A DNA stretch of 64,000 bases from Setophaga petechia (GCA_024362935.1 JANCRA010000010.1:9664501-9728500); one strand, 5' to 3'. Positions 39,640 to 51,533 are shown, counted from the stretch's first letter. The notes: generated from the sequence alone by a model not told the origin. Made by a program: numbers and translations.

Positions 39640-40222
39640 TCCCTGAGTCCCTGCCACCCCCAGCCCAGCACCATGGCTGCCCGCTGAGACCCTGCCACGC
39701 CCAGGCCAGCACCATGGCTGTCCCCCTGAGACCCTGCCATGCCCAGGCCAGCACCATGGCTGCCCCCCTGACACCCTGTCACCCCCAGCCCAGCACCATG
39801 GCTGTCCCCCTGAGACCCTGCCATGCCCAGGCCAGCACCATGGCTGTCCCCCTGAGTCCCCGCCACCCCCAGCCCAGCACCATGGCTGCTCCCTGAGTCC
39901 CCGCCACCCCCAGCCCAGCACCATGGCTGCTCTCCGAGACCCTGTCACCCCCAGCCCAGCACCATGGCTGTCCCCCTGAGACCCTGCCATGCCCAGGCCA
40001 GCACCATGGCTGTCCCCCTGAGTCCCCGCCACCCCCCAGTCCAGCACCATGGCTGCTCTCCGAGACCCTGCCACCCCCAGCCCAGCACCATGGCTGCCCC
40101 CCTGAGACCCTGCCACCCCCAGCCCAGCACCATGGCTGCTCCCTGAGACCCTGTCACCCCCAGCCCAGCACCATGGCTGCTCTCCGAGACCCTGCCACCC
40201 CCAGCCCAGCACATGGTTGCCC
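39640..40222. repeat. GC-rich minisatellite, ~42-bp unit, ~14 copies
   Basis: The core 'cagcaccatggctg' recurs with ATG starts at 39673, 39714, 39756, 39798, 39840, 39882, 39923, 39964, 40006, 40049, 40090, 40132, 40173 and, degraded, 40213. Spacing is 40-43 bases, mostly 41 or 42. Linkers fall into sub-families: one with 'ccatgcccaggcc', one with 'gagtccccgccaccccc' and one with 'ctctccgagaccctg'. The order of these sub-families repeats along the array. The plus strand is C-rich and the minus strand G-rich. Because most units are near a multiple of three, both strands stay open for long distances, including a 346-codon minus frame of glycine/alanine-rich repeats. That frame is read here as a by-product of the array, not a gene. 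Confidence 0.95.
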
Positions 40223-41179
40223 TGTGCAGCCACACTGGCACTGCCCTGTCCCATTCTGAGACTGACGGAACACAAAACCAGACAAAATGAAAGGCCTAAG
40301 GGAGGTAGGACAAGGAAAAGGGGCAGAATTAGACATAAGTATAAATAAAACAGTGGAACAGAAAGGGGAGGGGGAATCTGGCAAAAGTCTAGGCTGCTGG
40401 AAGCCAGCCTGGCACAGGACACAGCCCCGAGCTGAAGGTTGTCCATGCACCAGGGCTGGGAGGATTTTGGGGGAGCTCTGTCTGTGCTTCCCTGTGGTCC
40501 CTGAGCAAACCTGAGCCCTCTGGACCTCTCTGCTGACCAATTTACTGTGACTTCAATGGGCAGAAACAGCCCAGTGAGGAAGGACATGCCAGGGGCCTGA
40601 ACAGCTGGAGAAACGTTCTTGATCCTGACAAGCATATGGCCCAATCATGAGATCTCCCCTCTAATATGAATAAGCTGTATAAGGAGTTGGTTTTGCATGA
40701 GCAAGGCTGCAGGACTGAGCCTAGGGACCACCTTATGAAGATGAAATATTTCTTCTGATTTGGATTTTATATTCCAAGTCCTTGCATTAGCCAATCTTCT
40801 CAATAGCAGCATTGCCAAACTTCCTTCCAGGCTCAGTCAGATGGCTTTAGGTGCCCAGCCAAAACCAGAAAAGAATTTATTGTGTGCTGCTATCGCCAGT
40901 TCCTAACAATATATTACTCAAAACCTGAAAATTTTAACTGTGCCAAACATTCTTTATCAAGGAGGTACCTGGAGTGGAACCTTAATTTTTGAGTGTTTCT
41001 GCAAAGAATAAACTACCGCTTAATGGTAGGAACATTACAAGATGGATATATTCTGTCTCTAGAAATTTGAATTCTGTGCTGATTTAACCCCATACACACA
41101 GTAACGTAAGAACAGCCATATTGGGGTGAATCTAACCACCTCCAGCCTGCAGCAGTCTCTAAGCTGGCACATAGGGAAA
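40223..41179. other. Noncoding stretch after the minisatellite
   Basis: GC content falls back to background by about 40600. No repeat or gene is recognised. Open frames near the start are extensions of those in the tandem array. Confidence 0.6.
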
Positions 41180-41246
41180 TAAAAATTAAAAACCAACCAA
41201 ATAAATAAACAAACAGAAAAAAACAAAACAAAACAAAACAAAAAAC
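41180..41246 (+). repeat. A-rich tract with (AAAAC)n
   Basis: An A-rich stretch includes 'aaataaataaacaaac' and then four to five AAAAC units (about 41222-41242). It is low-complexity sequence. No retroposed gene ends here that I can recognise. Confidence 0.9.
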
Positions 41247-42200
41247 CAGAAAGGTTTGAATACTCCCAGCCCTGGGACTCTTCTCCCAGTCTCCAGTTTC
41301 AGCCCCACTGATTCTCAGCCCCAATGTGGTTTGCTCCCTAACCCCCAGAGTGTCTCTCTCTTGAGTCTTTCTTCAGTGGTAGCTGGAGCCCATGTGAAAG
41401 CTGACACTTAAAATATTCGCAGCCCAAAGGATCTTCTGCTCATCTCATGGAGAATTTGGGGTTTTGGGCCTTTCTCCCCACAGTCCCTCACCTGTGAACC
41501 CTTGTTCTCCTGTTAGAGACAGGCTAGAATCTCTCCCAGTCCACCTACTTACAGTTTTCTAAACTTAAAAGTAGTAAGGCATTGTGCTTTTAAGAGGTGG
41601 GGGGTAAATGAAGAAAAAAGCAATTAGGAGGTAATAGCTCTGCTGGGAGAGCTATTGAAACACTTTGATTTCCACATTAAACCAGCAAAACTCTGATGTT
41701 TCCAAGTTCACTGGGATGTGTGTCCAAATTGACCTTTTATTGCATATGGTCAAGTGCTGTGAAAAATCCCACCACTTAGCATCTCTCTGTTATCTCAGCC
41801 ACAGGCAGGGAAATTCACCCCTTCAAAGAGAACCATAAAATGAGATAACAGAGACAAGGGCTTCTGTGCCATCAGCATTTCAAACTGCACATCCCCTCAG
41901 GAAAAGAGGGGGTTTTTGTAAGGGAAAAGAGGGTTATTTGTAAGAGCAAACTGATCAATGGCTGTAGTTTCTCACCCTCCAATCTTGTGCAACCCAGAGA
42001 AGAAATGCCTCTGGGCTCTCCACCTGGAAAGTGTAGTAGCACACCAGTGCAGGTACAATTCTTGGAGGACTAACCTTGCACCAGAGGCATTGGTAAATCA
42101 TTTTACCAAATACACAGGATTACAACTCTCCCATACATCTGCAGTCAAAGACAGATTTCTACCCAACTCTTCCACATTTTCAGCCCCCTTTTTACCAAAG
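41247..42200. other. Noncoding stretch, nothing assigned
   Basis: Ordinary mixed-composition sequence with short open frames only. No repeat is recognised. Confidence 0.6.
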
Positions 42201-42420
42201 AGTGTGATTTTTCTTACACTAATAGATCTATAGTCAAAACTGCTGCTGTGTACTGAATGCCAAAGTAGATGCTGCTGTGTGTGGGTGGGAGGGGGAAGGA
42301 GTCTGCCAGTATAGCACATTTCATTCAGGGAACTGGTATAAACTACATACAGACAAAACACTTGCTTGCCAGTATAAGCTGTGGCTACACTAGGAAAGTT
42401 TGCCAGAATAGCAAACTGCC
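42201..42420. mobile_element. Decayed ancient interspersed repeat (DNA-transposon-like)
   Basis: Several motifs typical of an old repeat common in turtles, crocodilians and birds appear together. These are 'gtgtgatttttcttacac', four degenerate copies of 'tgccagtatagc' / 'actggtataaact' (about 42303, 42332, 42366 and 42400) and 'gctacactaggaaagtttgcc'. The copies lie in both orientations, as expected for a nonautonomous DNA element with long inverted ends. I cannot name the family with certainty. No transposase remains. The open frame on the minus strand across it (42098-42442) is not a gene. Confidence 0.45.
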
Positions 42421-44254
42421 AAATCTTTTCTAGTACAGACAATCCATGCTATCCCACAGATAAATGTTGCTTCAGACATTAACTCTCTCCAGTCTCACCA
42501 TACTGCACGTAGGAGACACCACTGAGATATGCTACTGCTTTTCTCCATAATCTGTCCCAGGTCAGCAATTTCAGGAGGCCCAAACTCTTTTGAAGAAGAT
42601 GGGAAGGGGAGAAGCATTTGGAGGCTGGGTTATGCTCCTCTACATCTGTTGTGATGGGACAGCTGCACTAGGGCAGGGTCCCTGCCTCATGAAGAGACAG
42701 AAGACCTGGTTTATCTGCATTAGAACTGGGGCTGCCATTTCGTTCTGCCTGCTGCAACAATCACTAGGATCCTCAAGTGATTTCATCAAGCTGTCTTCTA
42801 TCATTAAACATGAAGGAAATTAATTTTACTTGCAAGTGAGAGAATTGGACAACAGCTTGATGACAAGTTGGAATAAGAGCAAAAAGAAAAAAAAATCCCC
42901 TGATATAGCAACAGTAATCCATTTCACACTGTTCCCCACATGTTTGTTCAGGACTTTTTCAAGTACCACCTATGGACATCTTTCCTATACTTTTACCCAG
43001 AGTAAAACTTCACAAAGACTAGACACAGAAAGGCCAGAACATCTGGCAGAGTAAATACCATAGATGTAGAAATGGGATTATCAATTTTACACAGTCCATT
43101 TCCTCTTTTTTTTTTTTTTTGGATGGCACTTTAAGTTAAAATCAAGAGCTTTTCTGGGAAAACATGTAACATGCCATATAATCACATCTGAAAACACAGC
43201 AAAAATTATTAAAAACATCATTCTGCATTTAAAGAATTTACCACAACCTGAGAAAATCCTTTTTATTGTTCAAAGTAATGGTTGATCTCAGAATCTGAAA
43301 GCAGATAGAAGGAGGCAAAGAAGCCAATCAATAATTTATCAAAACATAGTGTTGCATATTTGGTTTTCTCTATGCAGGCTGCATTTTCCTCGCATTCACA
43401 AAGTATTGGCAATTAACATGCTAAGATTTAAACACTATTGGTCTAGAGTACAGGAAATGATACCATTGAAACCACCAGGAATAACCTGAATTTACAATAT
43501 TTTTAAGACAATGTTTCACGACCTTTAGACTGTGGCTCATGCTTTTGCCACAGCAAAATTTCTGATATAGGTTTAAATTCCAAACTCCCTCTCTTTTTCC
43601 TATTTTTTGAGAATTTTTCTTTCCATTTTGCAGGTAGGTTGTCGGCTTACTCATTTTATATATGCACTTCTGTTCATTTGCTCCCACATCATCTGGTATT
43701 TTTTTAATCTGATTTCTAATAAAAATGAAGTCTTCAGATTTCCCTGCATCCCCAGGCTGTCTGGCAATTGGTCTTACACTGTTAAAGGGGAGATGACAGT
43801 TTATTAAGCATTAAGCTATAGACTAATGAGTTCTTGCCAAAGCCTGTCAAAATGAATTCATTTTCCAATGCAGTGAAATGAGTGGCTGAATGGATCAATA
43901 CACTTGCCTGCAATCAGTGCTCCTCCACAATAAATGCAGGAAAGCACTGCCTCTGCTATTCTGCTGTATTTGCCATTAGTGACTGAAGCATCAAATTACC
44001 CAGATTCTCTTCTGATGCAAAAAAGATTTGCCAGGGAGGGTGAGGAAATTCAGGCAAAGTAAATAACAGTGTTGTTAACTAATTTCTTGTTCTCGTTCAA
44101 CATTTTTCCCAATATTGCCCACATTTGTCAGCACTCAGATTTCATGTCTCCTTTGACTTTCAGGAAGAAATATTTCAGTTTCTCGTAAGGACCAGATCTT
44201 GGCTATCTTACCACTGTATGGGATCTGGCTTCAGAGATAGTCCCACAGATTTTT
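42421..44254. other. AT-rich noncoding stretch
   Basis: It includes the T run at 43106-43120. The parts at about 43130-43440 and 43850-44060 are non-repetitive AT-rich sequence with an enhancer-like look, but no conservation can be shown here. No gene is recognised. Confidence 0.55.
43106..43120 (+). repeat. T15 mononucleotide run
   Basis: Fifteen consecutive T residues with no associated element. Confidence 0.9.
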
Positions 44255-44312
44255 GGGAAGGGACCAAAAAAGAAAAAGGAAAAAAAAAAAAGGAAAGGAA
44301 AAGAAAACCCAG
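44255..44312 (+). repeat. Purine-only (A/G-rich) tract
   Basis: Nearly 58 bases of A and G on the plus strand with a run of twelve A. It is a low-complexity polypurine tract, able in principle to form non-B DNA. Confidence 0.85.
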
Positions 44313-44989
44313 AGCAAAGGGCTTCACGTCAGTGGAAATACACATTCCTGGGTTAGGCACTCCACAGTGTGAGCCAAGGTGTTGGTATGCTGCCACCAGG
44401 TTATCTAGACTAATTAATTTTAAACACCGCTTTTTATTATTAAAATTCATTTCACAGCTTTGTCTGTAATTCCCGAGTCCCTGAGTCGTTCACTGTGACT
44501 CATTCCCCTAAATGTTGCTGTTCTGCCCCTCAGAATTAGAAAAAAAATTAAGAAATCCCCCTTCTCCACTGCCCCAGACATCTTTCCTTAGGATAGTGTG
44601 ACCTAATTCTCTTCACAGCAGCTCTGGAAATGCAAAAAGCTCTGGGACCCCTTTAAGAAAGCCACTGACTGATTTAAGAGGCGATTCTTATTTATTATAC
44701 ATTATGGAAATTAATTTTTCATTGTTTGGGAAGTTCAGGGCGCTTTGTGTTACCTTTAAAGAAAGTGCTGACAAGCTACCACGAGTGTAAGGAGAGAGGC
44801 CACACAGGAGGAGGAAAAGAAACCCAGTGCTAATGGCTGTTTGCTCGGATACGGCTGGTGTTCTTCTGCCAGTCCGTATTTATTCAGGAACTCAAGGAAT
44901 ATTCAGTTGTGGCAACTCGTCAGGGACTACAGCATTTTATAAACTGCTTCACTTATTCATATCAGGCGCCCAGACCCAAGGAATGTCCT
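44313..44989. other. Noncoding stretch, possibly regulatory
   Basis: It is non-repetitive, with some TGACTCA-like ('gtgactcattcc') and ATTA motifs in the part at about 44460-44960. It leads into a GC-rich patch. There is no gene. The regulatory reading rests on composition only. Confidence 0.4.
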
Positions 44990-45190
44990 GGTTTGGGAGG
45001 TGACTCGGAAGCGCAGAGTCCCCGGGAGGGCAGGGAGCTCTCCCCAGCCCAGCACCCAGCGGGCAGCAGGGTCGGGCTGCTGCACCAGAGCCGTGCCGGG
45101 GTGTGACCCGTGCCCGGGTGTGACCCGTGCCAGGCACTGCCTTGTGCTCCAGCCCAGCCCAGCTCCACTGCCCCGGCTCTGCACACTAAC
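44990..45190. other. GC- and CpG-rich patch
   Basis: A GC-rich patch with several CpGs lies in an AT-rich setting. It contains the 17-bp tandem repeat at 45090-45131. Overlapping open frames on both strands have no recognised product. It could be a weak CpG islet or a GC-rich repeat remnant. Confidence 0.45.
45090..45131 (+). repeat. 17-bp tandem repeat, ~2.4 copies
   Basis: The string 'gtgtgacccg' starts at 45101 and again at 45118. Each copy is flanked by 'ccgtgcc' and G-rich sequence, giving a 17-base period. Each unit carries CpG. Confidence 0.85.
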
Positions 45191-48100
45191 AAGGGAGCTC
45201 CTCTCTTCGCACTTGGACATGGGAAGAGCCCGCTGTTCCTATTCTGTGTTTATTTATTTCTCCTGTCTTCTGCTTTTAGACAGATGAAATTTATTGGCTT
45301 TCTAGGATCAAGAATTTAAAGTATTGAGAATGATCCCATCTCAGGGTATCTTCATAAGCAACCTCCCTGTGAGATAGCAGTTGTTCTGTCAACAGCAGAG
45401 CCAGCAAATCCTGCTTTCCTGAGAATTTGTGCCTGACACTGAACTGCTGCATGGACGCACTGTTATCTGTAATGAGAGATTAAATGTTCCCTGCAACCTG
45501 TTCTTTGGTAGTAACCCAAGTTAAATCCCTTTTCTCTACTGGGTTATTATTACAATATAAATAGAAATTGAAGCTATTTTAGAATTCTCCCTTTGTGCAG
45601 ACTTTGGTTTAAGCACCACTGAATGAGGAAGAAGGCAAACTGACAGCCAAAAACCCCCTTCAAGAACAAGCATTAAGTACTATGTAGGCCAAAGGTGGGG
45701 AAATCTAATCAAATCTATTACTGAGAAGAAAAAAAACCAGAAAAATTTTTCTATGACCAGCATTTAACTGATTAATAAACTATGTGAAGCATTTATAAGA
45801 TTCAGAAAAGGAAGAAAAACAAGCGATGTAAAAAATACCACCATAATTATAGAATAATACCTCATGCACTCTAAAGTAGATATATAGTAAGAGAATAGAG
45901 ATATTTTCTCACTTCTTTTTATACTATTTCTACATTTCATCACTAACTATATCTAAGAGACATTTTTATTTCCTTTCAACTCTGCATTCTGTAGAGATAA
46001 TATTATAGAATAAATTTTCCAATCCCAGTCCCCAGTTTCCTATGATCATGTTACTATACACATACATCTGGATTATGTACCAAAAAAAAATAAAAGCATA
46101 CAACCAACATGTTTGAAAGACTAAAGAAGAGTTACTTTCAAGCCAATATCTCAGTACTTTGAGGAAGATGGAGCAAGGGGAGAACAAGAAGAATGAAGGA
46201 GACGAAGTCAGTTTTAGTGCTTCTACAGATACTATTATATGGAGCAGCCTGACACCAATGTGCTCTTTCAGCAAGAAAGACACCCACGTTCAGAGTGCTT
46301 TTTTGATGGCCATGCTTAGAGCTGAAGTTATTTTATTTTTCCATCAAATCTGCAGCTTGATTACCAGTCTATCAGATTGAAACTATTGGCCTAAGTAACA
46401 GAGCTCCCTCTAATGGCGTTTCCATAGTTATACTGATTTATAGTACATTGTATTTATGTCCTTTCTACTTGTTGCTAGTAAACTTTACATCAAGCTCAGG
46501 ACTGCCTTTGTTGGGTATATTTGTGTTTATTCATTCCCATCTGGTACTACAGCTATTTTTTCTGAGACAGGAGCAGTTCATTGCAATGGCATCTGAATAT
46601 CAAAGGAAGTTTGTGCAGAAGAGGATCATTATTATGTATTAAGCAGCTCAAAAAGGGAGCAGAAGCATTAGCATTTGGGTAGTGTTTTATAAGGCTTTTT
46701 CCCCTATTGCAAATGCTGGTTCCTTGCTGGTAAAAAGCATTCCTTAAAAAAGATAGTAATACTTTCTTTGCATGTTTGGATTTTTTAATATTTTCTCATC
46801 CTGGCATCCCACCATGGGAGAGGCTGCTGCAGTCTTTGGGACACTGCCAAGCATGTAATTGTTGAGGTGGATTGAAGACAATTCAGGATTAAAGAGCAAA
46901 TTTTAGGAAAAAATTGGAAGCACTTAACGAACGTAAAAGATAATATGAAAACTTGCTAATGCAGAACATTAGTTCATTCACTTGCTTTTCATCTAGAAAA
47001 GATGAAATTGGCCAAAGACAGATTTATTTCAGATAATTGTCCCTGACCCATTCCACTTGTTGCAAGTGTCGCAAGACACAAAGGCAAACTACTCCTAATT
47101 TTGATCCAAATAAAAAAAACTACAACAAAAATTCTGCCTGTTTCACTCCCAAAGCCCTCTAACTTTGCCCAGGAGAGTTCTGAGTATTCCAGTTAGACCA
47201 CAAGTAGAAATACTTTGCAGTATCTCATCTTTCCCTTCATTTGTGCACATCACCAAGCTTAGTAAATCAGCAAAATTACTGCTCCTCAGTGAAGGAGTAA
47301 GTGTAACATGGAAGGGATATTGCCAATATGAAATAAGAGGTATTGACAAGGTCCTGTAAAGAAGTCAGCACCATTAATTCAGTCTTTAGTACCAGTATGA
47401 AATTCATGCACACGTCTTAAACAAAACAGAGCTGGACAGAAAATTTACTTGTGCAATATTGAAAGAAGAATAAAGGTAGGACCACCTGTCCAAGGAAAAT
47501 TAAAAAATAAGAGCAGGAGTGAAGGGAACAGAAGTTATTTGAAAGGAACCCGGCTTTGCAGAACTGTAACTATGCACAGCTATGCTTATACTTATTTTGT
47601 ACTTTATAAAAAATTATGAGTATTCAACACATTGGTTTAAGAAAAAAGAGCAGCAGAAGTACTGAGAGAAATAACACACACCCTTGGCTTAGTATCTAGG
47701 TCTGTCTCTCCAGGGAAAAAAATCATTTTTAGTGGTCAGGCAAAAAGGAAAGCAGGGATTCATTATTATTACTTTTGTACAAGTACGTTCTATGTGCAAA
47801 AGGCAAGAATACACAGAGGACACTTATTTTTACTTTCCCATGTAGTTAATTGGTGGCACAACTGTAAATAACTCATTTTCTTTCTGCCTGGTACCTGCCT
47901 ATAAAGGACTTGCCCAGTAATCACCTCCTTTTTACAGTTTTGAGAGTTTTTAAGCTGGTAATGTTGAATAACCATGACTTCAAAAAATCATTTCACAGGC
48001 TCAAAACCCTGGAAAAAGAGAGCTAACAGAGGCATTGTTCAGCAGCTGGGGCACTGCAGGTGGAGAGGGCTCAGGTCCCACTCAGGTCACAGTAATGGGT

Positions 48101-49177
48101 GGCAGTGGGTGGCACTGGCGGTGGCTTATTTGATCCTCAGCTACCATCTTATTTGAGTTGGAAAAAATGCCTATTTGCGGTTTTTAAATTATGGAATGAA
48201 CTTAATTAAACTGTAAAACATTAAACAACCGCAGAAAAGATGATATCCTTGTGGGGAAAAAGAAAAAAAGAATAAATCAAGTTCTTTAGTGACTTGGAGA
48301 AAATAAACGAAATGGTTGTAAAAATAAACCAAAAATTTCCAGTCCCATCTACCACCTGTTTAGTGGAGAAAGCAAGGTGAGCTTGTCTTTTTGAAGAAAG
48401 GTTTCTTCAAGGAAATAAAAGAAAATGCTGTTATATGGATGCATGCTTTTGAGAAAGAATATTGGCTCCTTTCTCTTTTTTTGCTCTTCTTCTTCCCCTC
48501 TCCCCTGATGTCACTGTCATGTTAAGAGCTGCACGCTCCAAAGAGTTCAAATGTTTTTCCAAAGCTGAAGAAACATGGTAAAATGCAGAGCATTACAACA
48601 TTACCACTCTAATTTATCAAAAGTTGGAATGTTTCTCAATATGTGTGAGTGGGAAGGCAGAAAAAGGCATTTTTGACATGTAAAATCATGACTGAAGAAC
48701 TTTATACGAAGTGCCAGCAAAAAAAGGGAGCAAAGGAAAAAAAACAGAAAACAATAAAAGCAGAAAAAATGTGGTGGAGAAACAAATTCACAAGCATATC
48801 TGACATTAATTTTTTACAAAATAAAAACCTGTCATAAATTGTAGAGATTTCCTTCATAATAATTGAAAGAAAAAATCAGATGAAGTCTGACATGGGACAA
48901 AAAAATGTGTTTCTACCAGCTGTCATGAAAATATTGCACAATGACTGGCACAGAAAACTAACCCTCAGCGGTTTTGGGTCTTTTTCTGGTGGTTTTGGGT
49001 TGGGGTTTTTTTTATTTTTTTTTTAAGTATAATCAGTGCAGAAAAACTAAACTAGAGAAAGAAGTTACCACTTTGTATTTAACCTTCAAACAAGCAAAAG
49101 CCTGATCGTTCTCTTACTCTGTGCAGTGCAAACAGCTGCAGACAATGCCATACTGAGGGATGAATTCAGCAAGGCAC
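45191..49177. other. AT-rich noncoding stretch
   Basis: No gene or transposon is recognised. Low-complexity tracts are a pyrimidine run at about 48467-48506, A-rich sequence at about 48717-48770 and T-rich sequence at about 49003-49025. Short open frames have no recognisable product. Confidence 0.55.
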
Positions 49178-49605
49178 TTAGCAGAGTGCCCAGCTCCAGC
49201 TCAGAGCCACTGCTCCACTGGGCCAGGGAAATGCTCCATCAGGGCTGCAGCCAAAATCAGGGACAATCTCAGCTTCTGAAGAAACTGTCAGTAAGAAATT
49301 AACGTCCTTGGTCTTTAGAGTACTCTTGGAACTGAGTGAATCACAGAGATTGACCAGGAATGTGAGGACAAAGACTGTCAAAGAGATAGGCTGGGACCCT
49401 GTAACACCTTACAAACAAGGAAAGCAATTTCAAAACCAGTATGGTATTTGACTGGCAGCCAGTACATTTTCAAAATAAATCGAATGTGCTCCTGTCATCT
49501 CCTTTTCATAAGAAAGCTGGCAGCCACATTCTGTGCTAGCTGGAGTTTATGTAAAGTCCCTGGTTCCCTTAACATAGTGCAAACCCAGCCTGCACTACAT
49601 GTACT
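49178..49605 (-). mobile_element. Decayed L2-type LINE, reverse-transcriptase C-terminal part
   Basis: Reading the minus strand from about 49605, one frame gives 'LQLAQNVAASFL' (49545-49510). The same frame gives an in-frame TGA (49497-49495), then 'EHI' and 'WLPVKY' followed by 'FEIAFLVCKVL' (to about 49402). These match in order and spacing the end of L2-clade reverse transcriptases: 'LQ-VQNAAARLL', about twenty residues, 'EHI', then 'LHWLPV-YRI-FKIL-L-YKAL'. A frameshift then leads to a degenerate match for the downstream 'RSLRS...' region, to about 49178. It is a 5'-truncated, mutated relic. L2 has been inactive in birds for a very long time, so this is an old fossil. CR1 is less likely, because its end does not carry the 'VQNAAAR...LHWLPV' pairing. 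Confidence 0.75.
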
Positions 49606-51533
49606 TGCACCGTTCATCTAAACCATACTTGCATCCTCAAACATTACTCTGCTTTCCCATGATTTTCCCAGTGACTGTTCTCAGGAACATCATAAATAGA
49701 AGATTGATTCTGTATCTATAATTGAATGCTAAACCAAATCTGACCATTTTCAAAAGTTAAATTAACTGATCTCATACAATTTTTGAATTATTCTTTTCTG
49801 AGATTCGTTTCGCTTCAGTATATTAATAGGTCCTTAATATGGTATTGGTCTTTTTCCAAGCATGATGTATTAGTATTGAGAATTTATATTTACTAAACAA
49901 AAACAAAATATTTCAGTATCAGTTGAATTATGAGTAACAACTGAGTAATTTCCAAAGACTAAGCAGAGCGGGAATTGGCAACAAGCTGTGGGAGGAGCAG
50001 GAAAGCAAAGGTATGGCTAATCATTGAAAGGGAGGGACAGATGCATGCAAGAGTGGTGCAATAAATCCACCTTTAGGAAGCAATGAAGCAATCAGCCAAA
50101 ATAGATAATGAAGGGCCTTGCCATGACACACAGTAATCAGCAGCAATCAAGGCTGCAAGTGGAGAAATCGTTACATTGCTTTATACAAGCAGAAAAATCC
50201 AAATTACATAAGTTAAATCAGATTTTTTAAAATTCATTTATACATAAAAAAATCCAGATTCTTAATATCAGACTCTTGACTATAATTTGGGGACGATTCC
50301 ATTAGAAACAGCCAAGACCAATATAGCAGCAGAATATTAAGTGAGAGACAAAAAGGCAATGGATAGAGTGTGTTGTCATAAATGTCTTTATAAGGGCAAA
50401 GAGCAAGTGATTGCTGAATAAATACTAGAACCAATTTTATTTAACATCGTTATTAATATCTCTAAGAGGAAGCACACTGCACACTAGCTAAATATGCATT
50501 ACACATTAATTAGGAAGTGCTGCAAATATCAGGAATGTTTAAAATCCCAGAAAGAAACAAACAAAGTACCAACCAAAAAATATATGTGCTAATATCCTGG
50601 AAAAAGAGATGGATAAATTCTGCACTGAAACTGGAGTGGCTTTCACAATATATGCTGAAAGCAAATTAACTGTGCAACATTTGCTTCACATAATGTGACA
50701 CAGGGAGAAATCATCCTGAATTTTTTGTGTCTCCTTTGAGACAGGGAAAGATATTCAAGTTTCACTGTGGCAAAGTCAGTTCTTTGCAATGATGCAGCAA
50801 GGCAAGAATGCCACGTTTGGCTCACATTTATCTAGATAAGCAGGTGAATTATTATGCTTTTTCCTCTCTAATTCCTATAGCTTATATCTTTTCCCACTTT
50901 TAAACCAGAAGGATCCTCCCACCAATCCCAAATATGAATTCTATTTAAAAGAGAGATTGCAATGCAGGTTGATTGCTGTGTTTTACAAGTTATTTGTCTA
51001 AATTATGGGGCCTATGTATGAACAATTACTCCTTATCGTTCAGTTTGTTCTCTATAAAGATAGCTGAAAGCTAATTAGAAGCTGTTCAGTGGTTATCCAG
51101 CACTGTCTTTGATCACCCCTTGCTTTTAAAGTTTGTGCCTGTGCCCATATTGCATTCCCAAGATGTTTTCATTTGCCATCAGGGAAGTGGACAAAATTAA
51201 ATCACATCACGGGAAAGCAGTGTTGAGAGGATGAGCAAAAATCAACACAAAAAAAAATAAAGCGTACTTATATTTTATCTCACAAGTTTGGAAAAACCCC
51301 AAAACACAAATTAGGCACTTTAAGACTTTTAGTAAAGAAAGGAAATTTGTACAGTCCTTCCAATGTGCCTATGATCAAAACCACATCGTGGCAGCCAAAT
51401 ATCCAGTGCTCATTGCTCTTTGCTTCAATAGCTCCTTGTTAATTCACTTAACTCAAATATTGGAAGTTATGTTTGGGAAGCCCCACTCAAAATTTACATG
51501 GCCAGCTGACTCAGAAACATCCCCCTGCTTCCA
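49606..51533. other. AT-rich noncoding stretch
   Basis: No gene or repeat is recognised. The part at about 49960-50560 is non-repetitive and may be regulatory. This is an impression only. Confidence 0.5.

Noticed and set aside
39640..40222. CRISPR array
   Set aside because: The units are contiguous, diverged tandem repeats without unique spacers, and the window is vertebrate.
39604..40644. 346-codon minus-strand open frame
   Set aside because: It is made almost wholly of the ~42-bp minisatellite units, whose length near a multiple of three keeps frames open on both strands. There is no splice, promoter or domain evidence.
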